From: Thermoanaerobacter pseudethanolicus ATCC 33223
GTDB lineage: Bacteria; Bacillota; Thermoanaerobacteria; Thermoanaerobacterales; Thermoanaerobacteraceae
DNA length: 64,000 bases
Direction of reading: 5' to 3'
Assembly: GCF_000019085.1 (NCBI RefSeq)
Contig: NC_010321.1
Coordinates: 1,685,001-1,749,000, forward strand
Part shown: positions 10,368 through 17,849 of the stretch, piece after piece
Numbering within the stretch: position 1 is the stretch's first letter
Layout: every line of letters begins with the position of its first letter
Made by a program: the position numbers and the translations under genes
The notes under the pieces: generated by a model
What the model was told of the DNA's origin: nothing
What the model saw: only the letters and a program-made list of their open reading frames with translations
The model's database searches: none

Positions 10368-11488
10368 GCAGTAACCTCCTTTGTAGAATACATTTCTTTT
10401 TCGTTGTCACGTATGAGCTCAGCTATAACAGGTTCTCCACCTCTAGGAATCCATACGCTTTCAGGATTTTTGCATACTTGCCTTATTGCTGACTCTTCGC
10501 TGGCTACATATATCATATCGCCTTTTTTTGCAGCAGTAAGTGGCCTTAGTTTAATCCTATCGTTTATTGCCACAAAGCCATCTTCATATGCTATTATCAT
10601 TGAAAATGGACCATTTAGGAGTGCTCTCCCATAAATTATTTTCAGGTTAGTGTATAAAATTTTTTCTTTTGGTGACATCCTTTCAACCTGCTTCCACAAA
10701 GGCGATGCAACTACTTTGCATGCAAGTTCTATTGGTAAACCATGTCTTCTTAATAGAAGATCGAAAATGTATGCCGCAACTTCTGTATCAGTTTGCAAGG
10801 TGCAAATATATCCAAATTCTTCTAAATATTTACGATTAGTATCGTACGAAGAAAGCTCGCCATTGTGAACAACAGAGATATTTAATAGATTAAAAGGATG
10901 TGCACCACCCCACCATCCTGGCGTATTCGTTGGAAATCTCCCATGGGCCAACCACATATATCCTTTATAAGATTCCAATTTATAAAAATTTGCAACATCT
11001 TCTGGGTAACCTACCGCTTTAAATACTCCCATATTTTTCCCGCTAGAAAAAACATATGCGCCTGGTATGTTACTGTTTATATTAAATACAAATTTAATTG
11101 TAAATTCATTTTCATCCAGTTCTGACAATTTCAATTTCTCTGGCTTTGGTATGGCAAAATATCTGTAAATTAATGGTGCATTTTTAATATGCGCTGTTTT
11201 TCGTGTTGGTATTTTTTCTTCTAAAGCCACTATATAATTTGCTTTTAAAATATTCTCTGTTTCCTGTTTAGCTATCAAATCATCATAAAACACATGAAAT
11301 GCAAAATAATCTTTAAAATCAGGATAAATGCCATATGCAGCAAAACCACCTCCAAGACCATTTGATCTATCATGCATTGTCGCGATGGAATCTGTTATAG
11401 ATTGCCCCGAAAATAGACGACCAGTGCGATCAATTATGCCACTTATAGCACATCCCGAAGGTATTCTTACATAACCTTCCTTCAACAT
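10364..11488 (-). CDS. Glutamate synthase class II glutamine amidotransferase subunit
   Basis: Ntn-type glutaminase that releases ammonia for the FMN subunit. The likely nucleophile is Cys13 in GCAISGII, so a short propeptide of 12 residues would have to be removed, as in other family members. AHGRFPTNTPGWWGGAHPF and VHNGELSSYD are the conserved substrate-pocket motifs. It has 374 residues and is the first gene of the five-gene operon. A GGGGG ribosome site precedes the ATG, and a sigma-A promoter lies about 140 nt upstream. Confidence 0.92.
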   Translation of the reverse strand: MLKEGYVRIPSGCAISGIIDRTGRLFSGQSITDSIATMHDRSNGLGGGFAAYGIYPDFKDYFAFHVFYDDLIAKQETENILKANYIVALEEKIPTRKTAHIKNAPLIYRYFAIPKPEKLKLSELDENEFTIKFVFNINSNIPGAYVFSSGKNMGVFKAVGYPEDVANFYKLESYKGYMWLAHGRFPTNTPGWWGGAHPFNLLNISVVHNGELSSYDTNRKYLEEFGYICTLQTDTEVAAYIFDLLLRRHGLPIELACKVVASPLWKQVERMSPKEKILYTNLKIIYGRALLNGPFSMIIAYEDGFVAINDRIKLRPLTAAKKGDMIYVASEESAIRQVCKNPESVWIPRGGEPVIAELIRDNEKEMYSTKEVTA

Positions 11489-11514
11489 TTTATAACCCCC
11501 TTAAAAAATTTTTA

Positions 11515-11544
11515 TATGCAATATTTTTTTTGAAAGTTGCATCA
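11515..11544. repeat. Small inverted repeat in the glutamate synthase leader
   Basis: ATGCAA and TTGCAT arms face each other across a T-rich 18-nt stretch, in the untranslated leader between the promoter and the first gene. It could be an operator or a weak hairpin; nothing else supports a role. Confidence 0.3.
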
Positions 11545-11625
11545 AGCGAAAATGTTTACTGTTTAAAATTGTCCTCAAATTGTGGTAAAATGCTTATCAA
11601 TCCTAAATTACAAGTGTTATGTTTA

Positions 11626-11653
11626 ATTATAATATATTTTATTAATTTTGCAA
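11626..11653 (-). promoter_or_regulatory. Sigma-A promoter of the glutamate synthase operon
   Basis: On the minus strand TTGCAA (11648-11653) and a perfect TATAAT (11626-11631) are 16 nt apart. The leader of about 130 nt runs to the amidotransferase start. The rest of the 363-bp gap between 11489 and 11851 holds only the hairpin at 11771-11813. Confidence 0.65.
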
Positions 11654-11770
11654 TACGTTAATATGAAAAATTCATAAATTATTTTTAGGTTAATTCTTCA
11701 ATTAAATGTAGTGGGCAAAAAAAACAGTTAGATACTTTAACATCATAGGTAACTTATATGTAGAATGACA

Positions 11771-11813
11771 ACACCCCCACTTTCTACGCATAAAAAGTGG
11801 GGGTGCTTTTTTA
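11771..11813 (+). terminator. Strong hairpin with plus-strand T tract; possible IS-end relic
   Basis: A stem of about 12 bp, with arms CACCCCCACTTT and AAAGTGGGGGTG, is followed on the plus strand by a T6 run. No plus-strand gene feeds it. It resembles, in inverted orientation, the hairpins at the ends of the IS1182-type copies near 23930 and 41750, including a trailing TTGTCA. It may therefore be a relic IS end that now works as terminator for the minus-strand amidotransferase gene. Confidence 0.5.
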
Positions 11814-11851
11814 TATCTGCAATGCTCTTTCTATTGTTCTCGTTCTTCTCC

Positions 11852-12562
11852 CTAAACATCCAAAAGTCGGCAAAAATTCGCCCAAAAACGGGAAAAAACT
11901 TCCTGATTCTTTTCCCACAGCCTTTTTGTCTCCTCTTTAAGTTGAGCCACTGCTCCTGGTCCAGCAAACTCTATAAGTTCTTCTTGATAAATCTCAGTCC
12001 AATAACTAACGATTATAGGTGTAACTTCTGGGTGAAATTGTAAAGCCCAGGCACAATCCTGATAAGCAAAAGCCTGGTTAGTACAAGTATCACCTTCTGC
12101 AAGGAGAACAGCCCCTTCAGGCAGTTCAAAAGTATCTCCATGCCATTGAAAAGCCCAAAACTCTTCTGGCAAATCCCGGAAAAGAAAGGCCTTTTCCCCT
12201 GCTTCTGTCAAATGTATTTTATACCACCCAACTTCTTTTACCGGGTTAGGTTTAACTGTTGCTCCCAACGCCCTGGCAATAAGCTGCCCTCCCAAACATA
12301 TTCCTAATACTGGTATTCGTCTTTCTATCGCATCGCGTATAAGTTCTTGTACTTGATAAAGATATGGGTACTTTTCTTCTTCGTATGCTCCCATTGGACC
12401 TCCCAATATTATCACAGCATTATAGTCAGCCACCGTTTTAGGTAAAATAGCTCCAGGTTGATTCATTACGCGAATATCTAACTTCCATCCTTTCTTCGAA
12501 AAAATTTCAGCTATAAGACCTGGTCCTTCCTGACTTACATGTTGGATAATTAAAACTTGCAT
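11852..12562 (-). CDS. Class I (GMP synthase-type) glutamine amidotransferase
   Basis: A stand-alone glutaminase-like domain of 236 residues. The nucleophile elbow is GICLGGQ with its Cys, and the catalytic His lies in QFHPEV with the following Glu. Such single-domain proteins resemble GuaA N-terminal domains, but their substrates vary and cannot be told here. The ATG at 12562 is chosen because AAAGGAGATGAG precedes it; the longer reading adds 30 residues that come from an IS256 relic. It is not close enough to the nitrogen genes to be called part of their operon. Confidence 0.85.
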   Translation of the reverse strand: MQVLIIQHVSQEGPGLIAEIFSKKGWKLDIRVMNQPGAILPKTVADYNAVIILGGPMGAYEEEKYPYLYQVQELIRDAIERRIPVLGICLGGQLIARALGATVKPNPVKEVGWYKIHLTEAGEKAFLFRDLPEEFWAFQWHGDTFELPEGAVLLAEGDTCTNQAFAYQDCAWALQFHPEVTPIIVSYWTEIYQEELIEFAGPGAVAQLKEETKRLWEKNQEVFSRFWANFCRLLDV

Positions 12563-12578
12563 TATCTCATCTCCTTTG

Positions 12579-12715
12579 CTAAACAATAGGATCAAGATTT
12601 TTACAAAGCTCAGAAATTGTAGATTTTGAAAATTCAGTATCACAGAGTTCATAAGTGATTTCTTCAGCTTTTCGTGTAGATACTTCGTTAACCACCATCT
12701 TCATTAATGCCAATA
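12579..12715 (-). pseudogene. IS256-family transposase fragment
   Basis: The minus strand translates as an uninterrupted stretch of about 45 residues containing LMKMVVNEVSTRKAEEIT and FSKSTISELCKNLDPIV. These are typical of the N-terminal third of IS256 (mutator) transposases. It ends at an in-frame TAG at 12579-12581. No rest of the element is present nearby, so this is a relic. It now forms the leader region of the amidotransferase gene. Confidence 0.75.
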
Positions 12716-12836
12716 AAAGAGCCTGTTTCTTTTAGACATTTTTAGAAGGGTGCAAGAGGCAAGACAGACTATCTTTCATTTGGGGGTGTTTTGGATGCCT
12801 GCTATTGCCAAATTGTAAGTATGGCTCCCCCAAACT

Positions 12837-13175
12837 TTAAATTGCGCTTTCACCTTTTTCGCCAGTTCTGATTCTGACGGCATCTTCAACATTGTATATA
12901 AATATCTTACCATCGCCTATTTTACCTGAGCGGGCAACTTTGATGATTGTATCCACAATCCTATCAACCTCAGAATCCTTCACAATCAGCTCAAGCTTTA
13001 TCTTAGGTAAAAGGTTGATATTAATCGCAACACCCCTGTAATATTCTGTCTTCCCCTTTTGAAGACCGCAGCCCATTACTTGTGAGACTGTCATGCCCTT
13101 TATCCCAAGTTGATTTAAAGTATCCTTTACCTCTTCAAGCTTTTCAGGTCTGATAATACACTCAATCTTTTTCAT
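12837..13175 (-). CDS. glnK: PII-family nitrogen regulator next to amt (GlnK-like)
   Basis: Trimeric signal protein that senses ATP/ADP and 2-oxoglutarate and gates ammonium channels. It has 112 residues, normal length. The T loop reads KTEYYRGVAININLLPK. By counting, residue 51, the uridylylated Tyr of enteric PII, is Ile here, so uridylylation at that site is impossible. Tyr46 is kept. It is 47 bp downstream of amt on the same strand, the usual amt-glnK pairing. Confidence 0.92.
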   Translation of the reverse strand: MKKIECIIRPEKLEEVKDTLNQLGIKGMTVSQVMGCGLQKGKTEYYRGVAININLLPKIKLELIVKDSEVDRIVDTIIKVARSGKIGDGKIFIYNVEDAVRIRTGEKGESAI

Positions 13176-13221
13176 TGACCTTCACCCTTTTCAAATAAAA
13201 TTTATCACAAAACCACCAAAC

Positions 13222-14562
13222 TTAGTTTACTACCTCAGACTTCGTTACAAAGTCACCATAAGCTGTCGCACCATGTTCTGTAACATCCAGACCTTCTACC
13301 TCTTCCTCTTCGGAAACTCGCAAACCGACTGTGAGTTTGATTATCGCAAAGAGAATAAACGCTGTCACAGTAGTCCATACAAATGTTGAAGCAACCCCGG
13401 CAAGTTGGACTAAAAATTGCTTTATCCCACCACCATAGAACAGTCCTCCTTCTGTTGCAAAAAGCCCAACCATCAATGTCCCAAACGCACCGCAAACACC
13501 ATGTACAGAGATTGCACCAACAGGATCGTCTATCTTGAGCTTTTTATCAATAAACTCAACAGAAACAACTACTAAAATTCCTGCCAGTCCCCCTATTATT
13601 GCAGCACCCCATGTGCTCACCGACGCACACCCTGCTGTAATTGCAACAAGCCCAGCCAAAGCTCCGTTTAGTGTCATGCTAACATCAGGCTTTTTGTACT
13701 TTAGCCATGTGTATATCATTGCTAAGTTTGCACCCATCGCAGCTGCCAAGTTGGTATTGACAGCAATATCGCCGATTTTGCCATTCATACCTGATAGTGT
13801 TGAGCCTGGGTTGAATCCAAACCAACCAAACCACAATATAAATGTACCCAGCGCTGCCAAGGTTATGCTATGTCCTGGAATCGCGTTGACCTTACCGTCT
13901 TTGGTATATTTTCCTATTCTTGGCCCAAGCATTGCTGCACCAATCAGCGCCGCCCAACCACCAACAGAGTGAACAACAGTAGAGCCTGCAAAGTCGATAA
14001 ATCCTAATTTGCTCAACCATCCTCCTCCCCATGCCCAGTGTCCTACAACTGGATAGATAATGAGTGAAATTACAGCACTGTAAATACAGTATGCTATAAA
14101 TTTTGTTCTTTCAGCCATAGCACCAGATACAATTGTTGCGGCTGTTGCTGCAAATACTGTCTGGAAAATTAAAAAGGACATCAAAGGAATTGAAAGCTCT
14201 AAATGTTCAAATGAATCACTGAAGAAAAACCCTGATGTACCAATAAAGCCACCTGCATCTTTTCCGAACATTATTGCAAATCCTATCAACCAGAACATAA
14301 CTGAACCAATTGCAAAGTCCATTAGGTTTTTCATAACAATGTTGCTTGCATTCTTTGCTCTTGTAAAGCCAGCTTCAACCATTGCAAAACCTGCTTGCAT
14401 GAAGAATACCAGGAAAGCTGTTACAAGTACCCAAACATTGTCAATAGCTGTTGCAACTTTTTCTGGTGTAATTTGGTCTGCTGCTTTTGCAGTACAGATT
14501 CCACCTGTTATTACAAAAATGAGAATCATAAAGCTTAAAAATACTTTCTTTACCTTATTCAT
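13222..14562 (-). CDS. amt: Ammonium transporter
   Basis: AmtB/Rh-type channel. A hydrophobic, signal-peptide-like N terminus (residues 5-28) precedes 11 predicted membrane segments. The motifs FFMQAGFAMVEAGFTRAKN and SVHGVCGAFGT are those of Amt proteins. The ATG at 14562 is preferred because GAGGAGG lies upstream at good spacing; an earlier ATG adds six residues. The mature length is about 420 residues. It is followed by a PII gene that probably blocks it when ammonium is high, and preceded by a motif shared with glnN. Confidence 0.94.
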   Translation of the reverse strand: MNKVKKVFLSFMILIFVITGGICTAKAADQITPEKVATAIDNVWVLVTAFLVFFMQAGFAMVEAGFTRAKNASNIVMKNLMDFAIGSVMFWLIGFAIMFGKDAGGFIGTSGFFFSDSFEHLELSIPLMSFLIFQTVFAATAATIVSGAMAERTKFIAYCIYSAVISLIIYPVVGHWAWGGGWLSKLGFIDFAGSTVVHSVGGWAALIGAAMLGPRIGKYTKDGKVNAIPGHSITLAALGTFILWFGWFGFNPGSTLSGMNGKIGDIAVNTNLAAAMGANLAMIYTWLKYKKPDVSMTLNGALAGLVAITAGCASVSTWGAAIIGGLAGILVVVSVEFIDKKLKIDDPVGAISVHGVCGAFGTLMVGLFATEGGLFYGGGIKQFLVQLAGVASTFVWTTVTAFILFAIIKLTVGLRVSEEEEVEGLDVTEHGATAYGDFVTKSEVVN

Positions 14563-14658
14563 TTTTAAAAACCTCCTCATAATTGAATTAAGTTTTAAGA
14601 AGACTTATAAATCATTAAGTACACCTACTTGCACCCCTCTTTTCAAATTTGAATTGAT

Positions 14659-14673
14659 TTGATGTGATAAAAC
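14659..14673 (-). promoter_or_regulatory. Motif shared with the glnN upstream region
   Basis: On the minus strand GTTTTATCACATCAA occurs about 100 nt upstream of amt. It matches 13 of 15 bases of the glnN palindrome at 16997-17021 (GTTTTATTACATTAA). A nitrogen regulator binding both is possible. Only the left half is kept here, so the case is weaker. Confidence 0.4.
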
Positions 14674-14749
14674 GATCTACATGTTTTAAAAAGGTTTTTT
14701 AGGGGATAATATTTGTTATAGTTTGACAGAAATTTAAGGGTTAATGATT

Positions 14750-14797
14750 AAAAAAGGCAAAGACAACCTTTTTCTAAAGGCGCCTTTGCCTTTTTTT
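14750..14797. terminator. Bidirectional terminator between glnN and amt
   Basis: A 13-bp perfect stem (AAAAAAGGCAAAG with CTTTGCCTTTTTT) gives a T tract on either strand. On the minus strand it ends glnN transcription. The rest of the gap between amt and glnN holds the shared motif and AT-rich sequence. Confidence 0.85.
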
Positions 14798-14882
14798 CTA
14801 TTTACTTGTTTACTTTAAATTACAATTGCTTTTTTTCGATTTGTCATTTGTACTTTAAAATACTAATAATCACTATAAAAAG

Positions 14883-16982
14883 TTAAATGTTAAATAACAT
14901 GTCGGCATATGTCGGTAATGGCCACAATTCTGCATCTACAATGGTTTCGAGTTTATCGCCGATTTCTCTTAAAATGCCCATTTTTGCAAATACTACATCT
15001 CTGTAATAGCAAGCCTTGCTATAAGAATCACCATTCATATTTGAAGCTTCATTAACTGCATTTTCAAGTTCAGAGATGTTTTTCTTAAATTCACTCATTA
15101 GTGTAGAAACTTCTTCTAATAATTCAGTTTGTGCACTTATATCAGCATTTAGACCTGTTGCTTTTACAGAATTTATTGATTCTGCAATTTTTGTAGCAAA
15201 AGTTATTACAGCTGGGAGTATTTGTCGTTTTGCTATGTCTAACATTGTTAAAGCTTCAATATTAATTGTTTTTATATAATTTTCAAGAGAAATCTCATAT
15301 CGTGATTCAAGTTCAACTTTGCTTAAAACACCGTGTTTTTCCATGACTTTGATATTCTTCTCTTTAATTAAAGCAGGAATAGCTTCAACTGTTGATCGAA
15401 TATTTGGAAGTCCTCTTTTTTCTGCCTCTTTTACCCATTCTTCTGAATAACCATTCCCATTAAATATAATTCTTTTGTGCTTCTTTACAATTTCCTTAAG
15501 CAACAGTTGCACTTCTTCATCAAAATTTGTGGCCTTTTCCAACCTATCCGCAATCTGAGATAGACTTTCAGCAACAATGGTGTTTAATATAAAATTAGCA
15601 GTTGCAATTGATGAAGAAGAACCAACCATTCTAAATTCAAATTTATTTCCTGTAAATGCGAATGGAGATGTTCTGTTTCTATCTGTAGAATCCTTTGGTA
15701 GTGCAGGAAGAGTTGATACACCTACTTTTAGTACTCCTCCTTGTTTTGAAGTTGTTGCACCACCATTTTCGATTTGTTCAAGAATATCCGTAAGCTGTTC
15801 ACCAAGGAAGACTGATACAATTGCGGGCGGTGCTTCATTAGCGCCGAGACGATGGTCATTTCCTGGTGTTGCAGCGGCTACTCTGACCAAGTCAGCGTAT
15901 TCATCGATAGCTTTAATTACGGCACATAGGAATACTAAAAATTGTGCATTTTCGTGGGGTGTATGTCCCGGATCTAAGAGATTTTGACCATCGTCAGTGC
16001 TCATTGACCAGTTAATGTGTTTACCGGAACCATTGACTCCTGCAAAAGGTTTTTCGTGCAAAAGGCATACAAGTCCATGTCTTAAAGCAATTTTTTTCAT
16101 TAGCTCCATTGTTAATTGATTATGATCTGATGCAATATTAGCTGTATTGTATACTGTAGCGAGTTCATGCTGAGCAGGAGCAACTTCATTATGCTTAGTT
16201 TTAGCAGGAATTCCTAATTTCCACAATTCTTCATCTAAATCTTTCATAAATGCTGATATTCTTTCTTTGATAGAAGCAAAATAATGATCTTCCATTTCTT
16301 GACCTTTTGGTGATTTAGCACCAAATAGAGTTCTTCCTGTAAGTATAAGATCTTTACGCTTATCATACATCTTTTTGTCAATTAAGAAATATTCCTGTTC
16401 AGGTCCTACGGTTGTAATAACCTTTTTTGCTGTAGTATTACCAAATAATCTTAATACTCGAAGAGCTTGTTTTGATAAAGCTTCCATAGAACGCAGTAAA
16501 GGTATTTTTAAATCTAGCGCTTCGCCTGTATATGAGCAGAAAACGGTGGGGATATATAGCGTATCATCTTTTATAAAAGCGGGCGATGTACAATCCCATG
16601 CTGTATATCCTCTTGCTTCAAAGGTAGCCCTTAAACCACCTGATGGAAATGAAGAAGCATCAGGTTCGCCTTTAATTAATTCTTTTCCTGAAAATTCAGT
16701 TATTACCCTACCATCTTGAGTAGGAGAAATGAAAGAATCCCGCTTTTCAGCAGTAATTCCAGTCAATGGCTGGAACCAATGCGTAAAATGAGTTGCTCCT
16801 TTCTCAATTGCCCAATCTTTCATTGCATTTGCTACAACTTCAGCAACTGCTGGTTCTAATGGAATTCCCTCATCGATTGTTTTTCTTAAAGCTTTGTAAG
16901 TCGCCTTGGGAAGGCGTTCTCTCATGACTGAATCGTTAAAAACATTTGAACCAAAAATGTCGCTTAAAGTACTCTGTGCCAT
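14883..16982 (-). CDS. glnN: Glutamine synthetase type III
   Basis: Makes glutamine from glutamate, ammonia and ATP in the cytoplasm as a dodecamer. The 699-residue length is that of GSIII, well above GSI or GSII. Active-site stretches include [32 protein letters not shown] and an arginine-rich [14 protein letters not shown]. The ATG at 16982 follows AGGAAGGAGA. It is transcribed alone, with a terminator on each side and a palindrome in its promoter region. Together with the glutamate synthase operon it forms the GS-GOGAT cycle. Confidence 0.95.
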   Translation of the reverse strand: MAQSTLSDIFGSNVFNDSVMRERLPKATYKALRKTIDEGIPLEPAVAEVVANAMKDWAIEKGATHFTHWFQPLTGITAEKRDSFISPTQDGRVITEFSGKELIKGEPDASSFPSGGLRATFEARGYTAWDCTSPAFIKDDTLYIPTVFCSYTGEALDLKIPLLRSMEALSKQALRVLRLFGNTTAKKVITTVGPEQEYFLIDKKMYDKRKDLILTGRTLFGAKSPKGQEMEDHYFASIKERISAFMKDLDEELWKLGIPAKTKHNEVAPAQHELATVYNTANIASDHNQLTMELMKKIALRHGLVCLLHEKPFAGVNGSGKHINWSMSTDDGQNLLDPGHTPHENAQFLVFLCAVIKAIDEYADLVRVAAATPGNDHRLGANEAPPAIVSVFLGEQLTDILEQIENGGATTSKQGGVLKVGVSTLPALPKDSTDRNRTSPFAFTGNKFEFRMVGSSSSIATANFILNTIVAESLSQIADRLEKATNFDEEVQLLLKEIVKKHKRIIFNGNGYSEEWVKEAEKRGLPNIRSTVEAIPALIKEKNIKVMEKHGVLSKVELESRYEISLENYIKTINIEALTMLDIAKRQILPAVITFATKIAESINSVKATGLNADISAQTELLEEVSTLMSEFKKNISELENAVNEASNMNGDSYSKACYYRDVVFAKMGILREIGDKLETIVDAELWPLPTYADMLFNI

Positions 16983-16996
16983 ATAAATCTCCTTCC

Positions 16997-17021
16997 TGTT
17001 TTATATTAATGTAATAAAACA
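16997..17021 (-). promoter_or_regulatory. Palindrome upstream of glnN, candidate nitrogen operator
   Basis: TGTTTTAT and ATAAAACA form perfect 8-bp arms around a 9-nt centre, ending 14 nt before the start codon. The outline loosely recalls GlnR/TnrA sites (TGT...ACA), but the spacing differs. Part of the motif recurs upstream of amt. Confidence 0.5.
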
Positions 17022-17061
17022 ATGATTAGGTAAAGTATAAAAGTAAAAATATTAAAAATAA

Positions 17062-17106
17062 AACAAAGGCGTCATCTCTACAATACAAGATGAAACGCCT
17101 TTGTTT
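17062..17106 (-). terminator. Long hairpin ending the tRNA Gly-Arg-Lys unit, upstream of glnN
   Basis: ACAAAGGCGT pairs with ACGCCTTTGT, and an inner TCATC/GATGA extends the stem. On the minus strand a T-rich tract follows. It most likely terminates the tRNA transcript; an attenuator role for glnN is possible. Confidence 0.7.
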
Positions 17107-17210
17107 CATTCACAAACTATTAAATTTTCATTCATATATAATTAATAATTCTCATGTTGATTTTATAATAGCATATTTTTATTTTGATTTCAAGTACTTT
17201 TTTATTTGTC

Positions 17211-17286
<76 letters not shown>

Positions 17287-17324
17287 ACGTAGAACCGTTG
17301 TTATATATTTGGCTTTTTCTTCTC

Positions 17325-17401
17325 TGGTGCGCCCTGTAGGATTTGAACCCACGACCTCCAGGTTCGAAGCCTGTCACTCTATCCAACTGAGCTAAGGGCG
17401 C
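17325..17401 (-). tRNA. tRNA-Arg (anticodon UCG), CCA encoded
   Basis: Acceptor GCGCCCT pairs with AGGGCGC and CCA follows. The anticodon loop CTTCGAA gives TCG. The anticodon stem has four Watson-Crick pairs plus an A-G mismatch at the top. Confidence 0.92.
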
Positions 17402-17415
17402 ATACATAATTAAAA

Positions 17416-17491
17416 TGGAGCGGACAACGAGACTCGAACTCGCGACCCTCACCTTGGCAAGGTGATGCTCTACCAACTGAGCTATGTCCGC
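17416..17491 (-). tRNA. tRNA-Gly (anticodon GCC), CCA encoded
   Basis: Acceptor GCGGACA pairs with TGTCCGC, followed by T and CCA. The anticodon arm TCACC/GGTGA encloses TTGCCAA, giving GCC. It directly follows the truncated tRNA-Leu copy. Confidence 0.95.
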
Positions 17492-17496
17492 ATCTA

Positions 17497-17555
17497 TATG
17501 GTGCGGGAGAAGGGACTTGAACCCATATGCCACTTTAGGCACTAGAACCTGAATC
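17497..17555 (-). pseudogene. Truncated tRNA-Leu copy, distal attachment site of the island
   Basis: These 59 nt repeat 31917-31975, the 3' part of the complete tRNA-Leu(CAG), in the same orientation with one mismatch (17532 versus 31952). The repeat begins at the anticodon loop and runs through variable arm, T arm, acceptor strand and CCA. No 5' half is present. This is the pattern left by a tyrosine recombinase that crosses over in a tRNA anticodon arm. Confidence 0.85.
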
Positions 17556-17576
17556 CTTCACTACACTCGCTATTTA

Positions 17577-17605
17577 ATTATAAATATTTTTATCTTTTTT
17601 GTCAA
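17577..17605 (-). promoter_or_regulatory. Consensus sigma-A promoter at the island end, reading into tRNA-Gly-Arg-Lys
   Basis: On the minus strand TTGACA (17600-17605) and TATAAT (17577-17582) are exactly 17 nt apart, both perfect. Transcription would run through the truncated tRNA-Leu into the three tRNAs beyond. It lies inside the island, next to the attachment repeat. Confidence 0.8.
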
Positions 17606-17614
17606 TAGGCTATT

Positions 17615-17800
17615 TTGTTATATCTCTCGAATAGGTATAAAGATATTTACCACTTTGAAAAAGCAGAGAAAGAAAATGAAGAAGGAACTATAAAAAGAAT
17701 TGAGGCTGCCTCCCTTCTTTTTGATATAATTAAAAATGGAAACATTCCTTTCAAAAGAACCATAAACAAATTACCAGGATGGGAGGTCAGCCTTCTATGA
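17615..17800 (+). CDS. Small open frame of unknown function at the island end
   Basis: A 61-residue frame rich in Glu and Lys, ending at the start of the IS481-type transposase gene, which begins inside its last codons. I do not recognise it. It has no clear ribosome site and overlaps the minus-strand tRNA promoter region only at its edge. It may be a fragment of a larger gene cut by the attachment site, or chance. Confidence 0.25.
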   Translation: MLYLSNRYKDIYHFEKAEKENEEGTIKRIEAASLLFDIIKNGNIPFKRTINKLPGWEVSLL

Positions 17801-17840
17801 ATATTATAACATATCATGAGCTTAGAAAAATATCCCCTGA

Positions 17841-17849
17841 AAAAGCTAG
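17841..17849. repeat. Target-site duplication of ISLre2, left copy (AAAAGCTAG)
   Basis: The same nine bases recur at 19591-19599, directly outside the other end of the ISLre2 element. Nine bases is what I recall for this family. Their removal restores the IS481 reading frame. Confidence 0.8.
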
